A stretch of 64,000 nt of DNA from Methyloprofundus sedimenti (GCF_002072955.1 NZ_LPUF01000001.1:2254896-2318895); one strand, 5' to 3'. Positions 9,130 to 19,204 are shown, numbered from the stretch's first letter. Translations and numbers: made by a program. The notes: generated from the letters alone by a model not told the origin.

Positions 9130-9734
9130 TTGGCTTTATACGCGGGAAATTAGTGCTGAAAAGGCCGCCTATGCTAGTGCTGGATGTGCAGGGTGTCGGT
9201 TATGAAATAGAAGCACCGATGAGCACTTTTTATAATCTTCCGGCGATGGGTGAAACGGTACATTTGCATACGCATTTAGTAGTACGCGAGGATGCGCATA
9301 TTCTGTTTGGTTTTTCCACGGAATCAGATAGAGTGATGTTTCGTACTTTAATCAAAGTGAATGGTGTCGGGCCAAAGTTGGCATTGACCATTTTATCTGG
9401 ACAAAGTGCGGATGAATTTCATCGCTGCATTCATGATAATGATGCCGCAGCCTTGGTCCGCTTGCCCGGGGTGGGTAAAAAAACAGCTGAGCGCTTGATT
9501 ATAGAAATGCGCGATAAATTACCGACGCTGGATGAGGTCAATGCCGACAACAGTAACGCAGCACAGGCTAGCACAGGCTTGTCAAGAAACAGTGCCAAAC
9601 AAGAAGCTATCAGTGCTTTATGCTCTCTGGGATATAAAGCACAAGATGCCAGTAAAATGGTGCAAGGTATCGCGCAAGAGGATAAAAGCTGTGAAGATAT
9701 TATCCGTTTGGCTTTACAGGGAAAAACACAGTAA
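9126..9734 (+). CDS. ruvA: Holliday junction branch migration protein RuvA
   Basis: DNA-binding subunit that holds the four-way junction for the RuvB motor. It has 202 aa, the normal length. The N-terminal OB-fold starts MIGFIRGKLV, and two helix-hairpin-helix motifs follow (LIKVNGVGPKLALTILSG near 76-93 and LVRLPGVGKKTAERLIIEM near 111-129). The flexible linker and the C-terminal RuvB-contacting domain (ISALCSLGYKAQDASKMV) complete the protein. ruvB, usually the next gene, is not found after it in this window. Confidence 0.97.
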   Translation: MIGFIRGKLVLKRPPMLVLDVQGVGYEIEAPMSTFYNLPAMGETVHLHTHLVVREDAHILFGFSTESDRVMFRTLIKVNGVGPKLALTILSGQSADEFHRCIHDNDAAALVRLPGVGKKTAERLIIEMRDKLPTLDEVNADNSNAAQASTGLSRNSAKQEAISALCSLGYKAQDASKMVQGIAQEDKSCEDIIRLALQGKTQ

Positions 9735-10112
9735 TTGCATACATTTATACTCCTTGACCAATGTCATCAAATTAAGATACTGGTAATTATAATGAATAAG
9801 AAACAATTGTAGTTTGGGTTATATTTTTATTGAAATATAACCCAATAAAGCTGTTATCACTTAAGACGAGATATACCAAAGGAGTGACGCGCTTTAGCTA
9901 TTACTGAAACAGCAATAGCTAAAGCTAAAGCTATTTGCATTCTTTCATAGTCTTTTCCCCCGTCTTATGTTTGTAACTCTACAATATTCACTTTTTTTAT
10001 TATATTTTTTATTTCTTAATTTAATGGCATTGGCCCCTTTAAAACTTTAAAAGACCAGGATAAAACACGTACAGCATTCTTCCAGAATAGTTGCTGTACG
10101 AGATAACATAAT
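9735..10112. other. ruvA-rlmD spacer with two strong hairpins
   Basis: This 378-base spacer holds a perfect 12-bp hairpin, TGGGTTATATTT (9815-9826) with AAATATAACCCA (9833-9844) and a six-base loop, which may end ruvA transcripts although no long T-run follows. A second hairpin pairs TTTAGCTATT (9893-9902) with AATAGCTAAA (9914-9923). A 27-codon minus-strand ORF (9857-9940, ATG start, hydrophobic N-terminal half) overlaps the second hairpin; I cannot say whether it is translated. The rest is AT-rich and shows nothing I recognise. Confidence 0.5.
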
Positions 10113-11450
10113 ATGGCACGTAGACGATTTCACAAGAAAAGAAAATTACCCGAAGATCCCATAAAAGTTACGATTGAGTCTCTGGCTCATGATGGACGAG
10201 GAGTCGCACATGTTGATGGCAAAGTTATATTTATTGACGAAGCTTTGCCGGGTGAAGAGCTAGAATTTATTTATACTGATAGTCGTAAAGACTATGCGGA
10301 AGGTAAAGTACAAACTTTATTCACACGAGCTTCTGAGCGTGTTGATGCTGAATGTCCGCATTTTGGTAATTGTGGTGGCTGCAGTTTTCAGCATGTCAGT
10401 GATACCGCACAGATCAGTTTTAAACAAGACTTATTGGTAGACCAGTTTCAACGTATCGGGAAAGTCGAAATCCAGGAAATTTGGCAACCATTAACTGGAC
10501 CGCATTGGGGTTACCGGCGCAAAGCACGAATGGGTGTTAAATATGTAGAGAAAAAAGGCCGTGTACTGGTTGGATTCCGCGAACGCCGTAATCAATTTTT
10601 AGCCGAGATCGAAAGTTGTAAAGTAATGCACCCCATAGTGGGTGAAAAATTGATGGATTTATCCGCGATGATTGGTCAATTAAGCATTAAAGATAAAATT
10701 CCGCAAATCGAAGTTGCTATTGGTGATGAGGATTGTGTACTTTCATTTCGAGTGCTGGAACCAGCAACAGATGAAGATAAAGAAATTATGCGTGCCTTTG
10801 GGCATCAGCATAACATTTCCATGTGCTTGCAATCAAAAGGCCCGGATACTATTACCCCAATTGACGGCGAGCCGGAAGTTATACCGACCTATAGTTTGCC
10901 GGATCAAGGCATCACATTTCGTTTTAAACCTGCCATGTTTACTCAGGTAAATTATGAAATTAACCGGCAAATGATTAACCGGGTTATGCAAGAAATGGAT
11001 TTTAATGCACAGGACCGGGTATTAGATTTATTTTGTGGATTGGGTAATTTTACGTTACCTATCGCAACCAAAGCGGGGCATGTCGTAGGGATTGAAGGTG
11101 ACCAGCCTTTAGTCAATCATGCCAAAGAAAATGCTTTATTAAATAAGCTAGGCAATGTTGAATTTTTTGCGGCTGATTTAAGCAAAGATGTTAGCGATCA
11201 AGCCTGGGCAAGGCAAAAGTATAATAAAGTAATGTTAGATCCATCGCGTGCTGGCGCATCAGAGATTCTACATAATCTTAAAAAGTGGGAACCGGAATTA
11301 ATCATGTATGTCTCTTGTAATCCCTCTACCTTAGCCAGAGATGCAGGAATTCTGGTTAATGAATTAGGCTACACTTTAGTTAAAGCGGGTGTTATGGATA
11401 TGTTTCCCCAAACGGGACATGTAGAATCGATCGCCTTATTTAAAAAATAA
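10113..11450 (+). CDS. rlmD: 23S rRNA (uracil(1939)-C(5))-methyltransferase
   Basis: SAM-dependent enzyme that makes 5-methyluridine at position 1939 of 23S rRNA. It has 445 aa. A basic start is followed by a TRAM RNA-binding domain (about 12-70). The Fe-S cluster cysteines come next (CPHFGNCGGC at 81-90, fourth Cys in IESCKVMHP). The SAM-binding motif is VLDLFCGLGNFTLPIA, and the catalytic cysteine lies in MYVSCNPSTLARD. The C-terminal FPQTGHVESIALF is conserved in the family. The L,D-transpeptidase gene begins two bases after the stop, so the two are likely one transcript. Confidence 0.95.
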   Translation: MARRRFHKKRKLPEDPIKVTIESLAHDGRGVAHVDGKVIFIDEALPGEELEFIYTDSRKDYAEGKVQTLFTRASERVDAECPHFGNCGGCSFQHVSDTAQISFKQDLLVDQFQRIGKVEIQEIWQPLTGPHWGYRRKARMGVKYVEKKGRVLVGFRERRNQFLAEIESCKVMHPIVGEKLMDLSAMIGQLSIKDKIPQIEVAIGDEDCVLSFRVLEPATDEDKEIMRAFGHQHNISMCLQSKGPDTITPIDGEPEVIPTYSLPDQGITFRFKPAMFTQVNYEINRQMINRVMQEMDFNAQDRVLDLFCGLGNFTLPIATKAGHVVGIEGDQPLVNHAKENALLNKLGNVEFFAADLSKDVSDQAWARQKYNKVMLDPSRAGASEILHNLKKWEPELIMYVSCNPSTLARDAGILVNELGYTLVKAGVMDMFPQTGHVESIALFKK

Positions 11451-11452
11451 CA

Positions 11453-11953
11453 ATGTTCAATGGTACTTTACCCAATCGATATATCGACGTCTGTATCGCG
11501 ACGCAAACGTTGAATCTTATCGAAAATGGCACTGTGATCCATAGTTATCCCGTTTCGACTGCAAAAAATGGTGCGGGTGAGCGCATGGGCTCGGAGTGCA
11601 CACCGAGAGGCTGGCATAAAGTCAGAGCTAAAATCGGTGATAAACAGCCTTTAAACAGTGTCTTTGTCGGGCGCCGCTCCACAGGCGAAATATACACTCC
11701 CGAACTGGATCAGCAATACCCGGAACGAGACTGGATTTTAACGCGTATTCTTTGGTTAGGTGGCCTGCAGTCGGGCTTTAATCGCTATGGAGCATTAGAT
11801 AGCAGCTGGCGGTATATCTATATTCATGGTTGTCCAGACCATTTGCTGCAAGGGAAACCTGAGTCTCATGGCTGTATTAGAATGCATAATACGGATGTGC
11901 TGAGTTTATTTAATCAGATAAACGCCGGTGAACTGGTTTTTATTCATACATAG
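11453..11953 (+). CDS. L,D-transpeptidase (YkuD domain)
   Basis: Single-domain YkuD protein of 166 aa. The catalytic motif is seen as HGCPDHLLQGKPESHGCIRM, with the His, Ser-His-Gly and nucleophilic Cys in family spacing. Such enzymes form meso-DAP cross-links in peptidoglycan or attach proteins to it. No clear signal peptide is visible at the chosen ATG, which is unusual for an enzyme expected in the periplasm; the true start cannot lie much further upstream because rlmD ends two bases before. Function as a cell-wall enzyme follows from the family; its exact reaction is not known. Confidence 0.88.
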   Translation: MFNGTLPNRYIDVCIATQTLNLIENGTVIHSYPVSTAKNGAGERMGSECTPRGWHKVRAKIGDKQPLNSVFVGRRSTGEIYTPELDQQYPERDWILTRILWLGGLQSGFNRYGALDSSWRYIYIHGCPDHLLQGKPESHGCIRMHNTDVLSLFNQINAGELVFIHT

Positions 11954-12090
11954 CGTGGCGGATTTCAAAGCGTTAATGTTGACAAGGATGGACTTTTGCT
12001 TTTTATGGTAAAAAACTAAAATAGCTGAGCTATTATCATATGTGACACAAGTTGCCCACCCATTTAACTGTTAGCGGACTAAGGTCCACA

Positions 12091-13403
12091 CTATTTTAAA
12101 TAACGGTTGATCGCTTCAAGATCAGCAACAGTTAACGTACTCGCAGCAAACTTTAAGCGTACGCCATTTATTAAAAAAGCATAACGGGATTTTGAATACT
12201 TACTTTGCGCACTAGTATAATTTCTTGTTGTAGAAAGCACATCAACCATGGTTCTTGTGCCTACTTCAAAACCCGCTTCAGTTGCTTCCAGTGAACTTTT
12301 TCCTGATTTAACAGCTGATTTTAATGCGCCTACTTGACTAATAGCAGTGATAACTCCCCGGTAAGAATCTTTTACTTCTTTAGTTACAGCTCTTTGTGTG
12401 GCAACTAAATTCTCTTTTGCCTCGCTAAATTGGTATTCGGCTTGGCGTGTTCTAGAATTGACTGCACCGCCTGAAAAAAGTGGAATATTTAATTGTAAAC
12501 CGATATTTTCAGTATTACCTTGCGCAGCAAGATTTCCGGTCGTATCGTTAAGACCAAATGCACCGACTAAATCCAAAGTAGGGTAATGACCACTACGTTG
12601 TAAGTCAATATTTTCCTGGGCAATCTCAGAGCCACTTTGAGCTACCAAAATAAGTAAATTTTGATTCAGCGCCTGGTTATTCCATTCATCTATATTATTC
12701 GGGACTGGCTCTGGTAGCGGTAAAGTCTCGCCTAATATACTCAGTTCATCTGAAAAGGGCCCAATAATTTCTTTTAAAGCTTCTTTAGCACTTTGCACAG
12801 CATTCTGTGCAGCAATAACATCGGATCTACTTTGATCATAACCTGCTTGTGCCTCATAAACATCGGTAATGGCAATAAGTCCTACATCAAATCGTTGTTG
12901 TGCCTGCTCTAACTGTCTGGCTATGGTTTTCTTTTCAGCAATAGCAAATGTGAGATCATCCTGAGCAGCCAGTACGTTGAAATAAGCAATGGTTGTTTTA
13001 CGCATTAAATTTTGTTGTTCAGCCAGAAACCGGGCGTCAGCTTGAGCAATTTGTAATTCTGATTGAGATAGTTGCACCCACATATCATAATGAAAAATGG
13101 GTTGCGTTAAATTAATGGCAAATTGACTATTCCAATAATTGTTCTGACGAGTTTGTCCGGGGAAGTTATTATTAAAAAAGAATTCTGATATGACCAGTTA
13201 TAACCGCTGGAAGCGCCTGCATTTACTGAAGGTAAAAGTTGAGCTATGCTTTGATCCTTGCTTTCAGCTACCGCCATTTTATTGGCTAGTGAGCGGCGCA
13301 ATATAGGATCATTTTGTAGCGCGAGATCATAGGTTTCCAATAAGTTCTGTGCTGGCAATGCACTAGAAAATAAGAGTAAAAAAGAAATGCTCGTTTTTTT
13401 CAT
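12091..13403 (-). pseudogene. TolC-family outer-membrane efflux channel, frameshifted in a T-run
   Basis: Two minus-strand open segments form one TolC-like protein. The first (13403 to about 13170) has a signal peptide and reads LLETYDLALQNDPILRRSLA. The second (to 12091) covers the rest, with repeated coiled-coil hairpins and the late FEVGTRTMVDVLSTTRNY motif typical of TolC. Frame is lost in the run of six A at 13174-13179 (T on the coding strand). Adding one T would give NSFFNNNFPGQTRQN and join the halves into about 437 aa, the usual TolC length. It is therefore either a sequencing error or a recent inactivation. The gene stands alone with no pump genes beside it. Confidence 0.85.
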
Positions 13404-13486
13404 AAACGCTTTCCAAAGCTAATAACAATAATGCCAATTATTATATAAGTTATGATAGATAAAGTAAGTTTCTTTACACAATTTAT

Positions 13487-14536
13487 TTATGCATGCTGTT
13501 TTAGTGCCCACAATATATGCTCCCTGACCAACTCGGATGACTGATCTAATTTAACGTTTAAAGTCTGTTTAATAACTGTTGATGCTGGCGCATTTCCAAG
13601 GGCAACTGCAATATTACGTAACCACTGTTGATAGCCTATGCGCCTGATGGCAGACCCTTCTGTTTTATCAAAAAACTCGTTTTCTGACCAGTTAAATAAT
13701 TCAATTAAATGCTGTGCATTTAAGTTATGTCTAGGGTTGAAATCTGCTTCGTTACTGAGTTTAGCAAACCGATTCCATGGGCAAATTAACTGACAATCAT
13801 CACAGCCATAGATACGATTACCCATAAGAGGTCTTAAATCTACGGGAATAGAGCCTTTAAGTTCAATTGTTAGATACGAAATACAGCGTCTGGCATCCAC
13901 CTGATAAGGAGCAACAATCGCCTGGGTGGGGCAAATATTAATACAGGCTACGCACTGACCGCAATGGTTTTGGCTGGGAACATTACTTGGCAAAGCTAGC
14001 GATGTATAAATCTCGCCCAGAAAAAACCATGAGCCTGCTTTTTTATTAATAATATTACTGTGTTTACCTATCCAGCCCAAACCTGCTTTTTCAGCAATGG
14101 CTTTTTCAAGCACTGGAGCAGAATCAACAAAAGCCCGATAACCAAAGACACCGACTTCCTGTTCAATACGTTGGGCCAGTTTTTGCAAACGTTTACGTAA
14201 GACTTTATGGTAATCCCGGCCCAGTGCATAACGGGAAATAAAAGCGGCAACCGGGTTATTTAAGGTCGTCTCCATGGACTCATGGTCTTCCGGTAAATAA
14301 TCCATACGTACCGAAATAATGCTCACTGTTTCTGGCTGTAAAAGAGCAGGGCGGCTACGTTTCAAGCCATGCTTATGCATATAGTCCATATCTGCGTGGT
14401 AACCATGCGCTAGCCAATCCTCAAGCCGCTGTTCCGCTTGTTGTAAATTGGTGTCGGTTATGCCTACTTGCTGAAAGCCTAACTCATAGCCCCATTGTTT
14501 TATTTGCCGGGACAGTTCATTGATTGCTGTATCCAT
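13487..14536 (-). CDS. queG: Epoxyqueuosine reductase
   Basis: Cobalamin- and Fe-S-dependent enzyme that reduces epoxyqueuosine to queuosine in tRNA anticodons. The ATG at 14536 gives a family-like start (MDTAINELSRQIKQWGYELGF) and about 349 aa; an ATG 45 bases upstream adds residues not seen in the family and would run into the divergent nnr start. Two [4Fe-4S] motifs are visible: CGQCVACINICPTQAI, and YGCDDCQLICPWN with CIS upstream. The segment FVDSAPVLEKAIAEKAGLGW holds conserved cobalamin-site residues. Its start is only 39 bases from the divergent nnr start, so their promoters must overlap. Confidence 0.95.
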   Translation of the reverse strand: MDTAINELSRQIKQWGYELGFQQVGITDTNLQQAEQRLEDWLAHGYHADMDYMHKHGLKRSRPALLQPETVSIISVRMDYLPEDHESMETTLNNPVAAFISRYALGRDYHKVLRKRLQKLAQRIEQEVGVFGYRAFVDSAPVLEKAIAEKAGLGWIGKHSNIINKKAGSWFFLGEIYTSLALPSNVPSQNHCGQCVACINICPTQAIVAPYQVDARRCISYLTIELKGSIPVDLRPLMGNRIYGCDDCQLICPWNRFAKLSNEADFNPRHNLNAQHLIELFNWSENEFFDKTEGSAIRRIGYQQWLRNIAVALGNAPASTVIKQTLNVKLDQSSELVREHILWALKQHA

Positions 14537-14575
14537 TCTATAATGTGTCAATATTTTATAAACACCCGTCTTAAT

Positions 14576-16039
14576 ATGCAAACTTTACCTACCCAACTGT
14601 ATTCTGCACAACAGGCCAGAGACATAGATCGTATGGCTCAGGAATTGCCTAGTATAACAGGCTTTCAATTGATGACTAAAGCGGCTCAGGCCGGGTTCAA
14701 GGCGATACAAAAGTATTACCCATCTGCCAGTAAAATATCTGTTCTGTGTGGCGCCGGTAATAACGCAGGTGACGGTTATTTAATTGCAGCTATCGCTATA
14801 AAAGCGGGGTATCTGGTACAACTGGTTTCATTAGTTGCAGAGGAAAAATTACATGGGGATGCTGCTCGTGCGAAACAAGAATTTATTGCTGTAGGCGGTA
14901 AGATCTTACAAGATTATTTAGTGATTGATCATGCGACTGATCTAGTGGTTGATGCATTATTCGGTACTGGCTTAGATAGAGCTGTGACGGGGTATTTTGC
15001 AGATGCAATTAGCTATATCAATACGTTATCAATTCCGGTATTGGCCGTCGATATTCCCTCAGGCTTAAATGCAGATACAGGTAATATTATGGGCTGTGCA
15101 ATAGTTGCCAATATGACAATTACCTTTATTGTCTTAAAAAAAGGCTTATATACCGGCCTGGCTGCCGATTATTGTGGCACTATTATTTTTGCAGATTTAG
15201 CCGTGCCCGATACCATTATTCAATCTTTACCTAGTAAAGAACGTTTATTAATTCCTTCTGAACTCACTAAACGCAATGCCAGTGCGCATAAAGGTCATTT
15301 TGGTCATGTATTAATAGTGGGCGGGGATTATGGCTATGCAGGTGCTGTGCATTTGGCAGCGGTTGCAGCACTTAATAGCGGTGCGGGTCTGGTAAGTGTT
15401 GCTACACGAAGAGAACATGCGTTACAAACGCATATATGTAGCCCTGAATTAATGGGACATGCGCTAGAACAGTTAGCTGATATTACTGAATTACTTGCTA
15501 AAGCAACAGTTCTGGTTTTAGGGCCTGGCATGGCTCAAGGTGCATGGGCGAAAAGTATCTGGCCGACACTGATAGCATTGGATTTGCCTCGCGTTATTGA
15601 TGCTGATGCGTTGAATTTATTGGCTAATGAGCCTACTTATTCTGATAACTGGATTTTAACGCCACACCCGGGCGAAGCCGCACGATTATTACACTGCTCA
15701 ACAGCTGATATATTGCAGGATCGATATGCAGCTGTACGCATATTACAAAAAGAATATGGAGGTGTATGTATTTTAAAAGGTTCTGGAACACTGATATGTG
15801 CTGGTGATGAAGTAGATGTTAACACCACAGGTAATCCAGGCATGGCCTCCGGTGGCATGGGCGATGTTTTATCAGGCCTGATCGGTAGTTTGCTGGCGCA
15901 GAAATATTCGCTAATCGAAGCGGCGAGACAGGGCGTTTATTTACACGGTCTTGCCGCAGACAAAGCAGCAGCGAGCAAAGGTCAACGCGGCTTACGTGCC
16001 AGTAATGTTTTACAATTTTTAACGGAAGTGGTTAATTGA
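14576..16039 (+). CDS. nnr: Bifunctional NAD(P)H-hydrate epimerase / ADP-dependent dehydratase
   Basis: Repairs hydrated NAD(P)H. The N-terminal half (about 1-215) is the epimerase (YjeF N-terminal fold), with CGAGNNAGDGYLIA near the nucleotide site and VVDALFGTGL. The C-terminal half is the ribokinase-like dehydratase, with HKGHFGHVLIVGGDYGYAGA, LTPHPGEAARLL and GNPGMASGGMGDVLSGLIG as signatures. The ATG at 14576 (MQTLPTQLYSAQQ) gives 487 aa; a more upstream in-frame ATG at 14495 would extend into queG. The stop is followed within two bases by the tsaE start. Confidence 0.95.
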   Translation: MQTLPTQLYSAQQARDIDRMAQELPSITGFQLMTKAAQAGFKAIQKYYPSASKISVLCGAGNNAGDGYLIAAIAIKAGYLVQLVSLVAEEKLHGDAARAKQEFIAVGGKILQDYLVIDHATDLVVDALFGTGLDRAVTGYFADAISYINTLSIPVLAVDIPSGLNADTGNIMGCAIVANMTITFIVLKKGLYTGLAADYCGTIIFADLAVPDTIIQSLPSKERLLIPSELTKRNASAHKGHFGHVLIVGGDYGYAGAVHLAAVAALNSGAGLVSVATRREHALQTHICSPELMGHALEQLADITELLAKATVLVLGPGMAQGAWAKSIWPTLIALDLPRVIDADALNLLANEPTYSDNWILTPHPGEAARLLHCSTADILQDRYAAVRILQKEYGGVCILKGSGTLICAGDEVDVNTTGNPGMASGGMGDVLSGLIGSLLAQKYSLIEAARQGVYLHGLAADKAAASKGQRGLRASNVLQFLTEVVN

Positions 16040-16041
16040 TC

Positions 16042-16476
16042 ATGCAATTTTTATTAAGCACATCAGCAGAAACCGAAGCTTTTGGCGCAAAATTATTTCA
16101 CGCTCTTCCTGAAAAATGTGTCGTTTTTCTTAACGGTAATCTAGGCGCGGGAAAGACAACTTTGGTGCGTGGATTTATGCGCGCAGCAGGGCATACATCC
16201 ACAGTAAAAAGTCCGACTTATAATATAGTTGAAGAATATAAATTAAATAATCGCCTGTTTTTTCATTTCGATTTATATCGCTTGATGGATCCAGAAGAGC
16301 TTGAATGGATCGGCATAAATGATTATTTACAGGAAAACAGTATCTGTTTTATAGAGTGGCCTGAAAAAGGCGAGGGATATTTAGGCGCTGCTGATGTCAT
16401 TTTATCGTTAACAACGACAGAAAATGGACACTTACTGGTGATTAAAAAAATACCAGAGGGAGTTGAGATTCATTAA
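16042..16476 (+). CDS. tsaE: tRNA threonylcarbamoyladenosine biosynthesis ATPase TsaE
   Basis: ATPase of the TsaB-TsaD-TsaE complex that makes t6A37 in tRNAs reading ANN codons. It has 144 aa from the ATG at 16042; a TTG two codons earlier overlaps the nnr stop and is less likely. The P-loop NGNLGAGKTTLVRGF lies near residues 34-48. SPTYNIVEEY and FHFDLYRL are family motifs, and CFIEWPEKGEGYL is a late conserved block. Its place directly after nnr is a common bacterial order. Confidence 0.95.
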   Translation: MQFLLSTSAETEAFGAKLFHALPEKCVVFLNGNLGAGKTTLVRGFMRAAGHTSTVKSPTYNIVEEYKLNNRLFFHFDLYRLMDPEELEWIGINDYLQENSICFIEWPEKGEGYLGAADVILSLTTTENGHLLVIKKIPEGVEIH

Positions 16477-16496
16477 CTCTAAAGAAAAGAGTTAAT
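16472..16496 (+). terminator. Possible terminator hairpin at the end of tsaE
   Basis: ATTAACTCT (16472-16480) pairs with AGAGTTAAT (16488-16496) around a seven-base A-rich loop; the stem includes the tsaE stop codon. The following CAGGTTTCATCTTCTTTTATT is T-rich but interrupted, so termination may be partial. Confidence 0.45.
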
Positions 16497-16626
16497 CAGG
16501 TTTCATCTTCTTTTATTAAAATGCTAATTCAACGAACGAGTTAGTTTTAATTAGTGTAATATTCCAGAAAAATAATATATGCTCACAGAGTGTTTCCAAT
16601 AAAAATAACAACAGCATTCAGACATC

Positions 16627-19062
16627 ATGAATAGATATATCAGTACTAGAATCTATACTATATTAGTAGTTCTTATCATTATTAGTGGCTGTACGACGGT
16701 GTACCAAAAAGCTCAATCGCCTGATTTTGATGCTTTATACGGGCCTTCTTATCCAAAGCAACGCTCACTGCCACCGGATACAAAGCTGGCTAAAGGTGCA
16801 ATTTCCTATCACCAAGACATCAAGCCTATTTTAGACACACGATGTGTCGCCTGTCATGCCTGCTACGATGCCCCTTGTCAATTAAAACTTGGATCTACAG
16901 CAGGTCTGGACAGGGGAGCTACCAAGCAAGTGGTATATGATGGTGCCAGATTAACGACTGTGTCACCAACCCGTTTATTTATTGATGCAACAAGTACTGA
17001 AGGCTGGCGTAATAAAGATTTTTACCCGGTATTGAATGAACGAGAAGATTCAGCCCAGGCAAATTTAAACAATGCGTTGCTAGCAAAAATATTACTTTTG
17101 AAACGTGATAATCCATTGCCTGAGTCAGGAAAGCTGTCGGATTCATTCGATCTCAGTCTGGAAAGAGAATTATCATGTCCAACTGTTGATGAATTTGCAG
17201 AATTTCAACAGAATCATCCAGATTGGGGGATGCCTTATGCCATGCCAGGATTGTCTCTAAAGCAGGAATACACTGTAATGCAATGGTTGCAGGAAGGTGC
17301 AAAATTTGATGCCGGGCCTGTTCCTTCAAAAGGTGCAGTTAAAGCAATTGCAGAATGGGAAAAGTTTTTCAATCGCCAGTCTTTAAAACAACAACTGGTT
17401 TCGCGTTATGTTTATGAACATCTGTTTCTTGGCCATATTCATTTCCAGGGACATTCTAAAAAAGAATTTTATCGTTTAGTACGTTCGACCACGCCACCTG
17501 GCGAAGCTATTCAAGAAATTCCCACTGCGCTTCCCTACGATGATCCTGGTGTTGCTAAGTTTTATTATCGCTTACGTCCGGTTTTAGGTGTTATAGTCGA
17601 TAAAACGCATTTTGTATATGAATTTAGTCAGGACAAAATGCGGCGCTATAAAGAGTTATTTTTTCAAACTGACTATAGCGTCACTAAACTGCCTTCATAT
17701 GAACCTCAAATTGCAGCTAACCCATTTACAAGCTTCACTGAATTGCCAAAAAATGCACGTTATCAATTTTTGCTGGATGATGCCCAGTATTTTATTTCAG
17801 GATTTATAAAAGGACCTGTTTGTAGAGGGCAGGTTGCTCTAAATGTAATACGCGATAGATTCTGGGTAGTTTTCTTTAAACCAGGCGGTCGCAATAACTT
17901 ACCTGGATTCAGTGAGAAATTTGATACTTTCCTGAAAGAACAAGATCCAATATTAAGCCTGCCAGGGGTTGCTGGGGATCAGTTAGGGCTATTTGGCTGG
18001 CGAAAATATAATAAGCTTGCTGAAGATTATCTGAAAAATAAGAACACCTTTGCCAATCAACTTATTGATGAGTATGGTGGTTTTACCATTGATGATATCT
18101 GGGATGGAGAAGGAGTCAATCAGAATGCCGCGTTAACGGTTTTCAGACACTTCAATAGTGCAACAGTAGTCAAAGGTTTAGTTGGAGACACACCTTTAAC
18201 TGGCTGGGTTCTTGATTATGCCCTTTTTGAACGGATTCATTATTTGCTAGTGGCGGGCTTTAATGTTTATGCCTCTGTGGATAATCAATTGGCAACCCGA
18301 ATGTATATGGATTTTTTGCGTATGGATGGAGAGGATAACTTTCTAAGACTACTACCTGATGATCAACGTAAAAAAATATATGACTCTTGGTATAAAGGGA
18401 TTAGTGGAGATATTGTTACTTACTTTGATAAACCCTATTACAGCGCGGGTTATGAGACTGGCGTCATATACAAAACGAGTCATTATAAGCAAGAGTTTTT
18501 TGATCAGGTCAAGCATCGATTAGGTAAAGCTGTGAGCGAGAAGTATGCTTTAGATCGATGTAGTCAGGAAGCCTGCAAAAAAAGCAAAGCATCAGAGTTC
18601 CAAAGAAAAGCAGATATTGCCATGGTTGAACTCTCTAAACTTAAAGGAGAAGAGCTGGACTTGTTGCCGGAAGTGGCTTTCGTCAAGGTGAGTAATAAGC
18701 AGAACAAAACGGCACAGATTTACACACTATTATTAAATAAAGCACTGGAAAATGTTGCGATTATGATAGCCGAGGAATTGCGACGCGAGCCAGCTCTCGA
18801 TACGTTGACAGTAGTGCCCGGATTTATAGGTAGTTATCCGAACTATTTCTTTCATGTAGAAACAGAACAATTAGCTGACTTTATTGCAGCCATCAAATAT
18901 GCACGTACTCCCGAAGATGTAGAGTCGTTTTACCGTAAATATGGCATTCGCCGTACCAATCCAGAAATCTGGCAATATGTTGACTGGTTTAACGAAGAGC
19001 AAAAAAACTATCGTGGCCTGGAAGCAGGCTTATTTGATTTAAATAGATATAACAATTTTTAG
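16627..19062 (+). CDS. cti: Fatty acid cis/trans isomerase (haem-containing lipoprotein)
   Basis: Periplasmic haem enzyme that turns cis-unsaturated membrane fatty acids into trans forms, stiffening the membrane quickly under solvent or heat stress. It has 811 aa. A lipobox (IIISGC, lipidated Cys22) replaces the simple signal peptide, suggesting membrane anchoring. One c-type haem motif CVACH is at residues 73-77, directly after YHQDIKPILDTR, as in known Cti proteins. The long central region with WGMPYAMPGL and PGGRNNLPGFSEKF is family-specific. A haem-peroxidase gene follows on the same strand after about 140 bases. Confidence 0.93.
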   Translation: MNRYISTRIYTILVVLIIISGCTTVYQKAQSPDFDALYGPSYPKQRSLPPDTKLAKGAISYHQDIKPILDTRCVACHACYDAPCQLKLGSTAGLDRGATKQVVYDGARLTTVSPTRLFIDATSTEGWRNKDFYPVLNEREDSAQANLNNALLAKILLLKRDNPLPESGKLSDSFDLSLERELSCPTVDEFAEFQQNHPDWGMPYAMPGLSLKQEYTVMQWLQEGAKFDAGPVPSKGAVKAIAEWEKFFNRQSLKQQLVSRYVYEHLFLGHIHFQGHSKKEFYRLVRSTTPPGEAIQEIPTALPYDDPGVAKFYYRLRPVLGVIVDKTHFVYEFSQDKMRRYKELFFQTDYSVTKLPSYEPQIAANPFTSFTELPKNARYQFLLDDAQYFISGFIKGPVCRGQVALNVIRDRFWVVFFKPGGRNNLPGFSEKFDTFLKEQDPILSLPGVAGDQLGLFGWRKYNKLAEDYLKNKNTFANQLIDEYGGFTIDDIWDGEGVNQNAALTVFRHFNSATVVKGLVGDTPLTGWVLDYALFERIHYLLVAGFNVYASVDNQLATRMYMDFLRMDGEDNFLRLLPDDQRKKIYDSWYKGISGDIVTYFDKPYYSAGYETGVIYKTSHYKQEFFDQVKHRLGKAVSEKYALDRCSQEACKKSKASEFQRKADIAMVELSKLKGEELDLLPEVAFVKVSNKQNKTAQIYTLLLNKALENVAIMIAEELRREPALDTLTVVPGFIGSYPNYFFHVETEQLADFIAAIKYARTPEDVESFYRKYGIRRTNPEIWQYVDWFNEEQKNYRGLEAGLFDLNRYNNF

Positions 19063-19148
19063 TAATGTATGTGATGGTTGAGTTAAGCCTTTTAACCCTG
19101 TAATAGGCGAAATACAGGTAGGAGAAATTAATAATATATACCATAATT

Positions 19149-19167
19149 GATAATGATTCTCATTAGC
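19149..19167 (+). promoter_or_regulatory. Fur-box-like operator before the di-haem peroxidase
   Basis: GATAATGATTCTCATTAGC matches the 19-base Fur consensus GATAATGATAATCATTATC at 16 of 19 positions and is centred 47 bases before the peroxidase ATG. The placement suits iron-dependent repression or activation. Binding itself is inferred. Confidence 0.65.
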
Positions 19168-19204
19168 GATATAATTTATATTATTTCGCATACGGGCATT
19201 ATTT

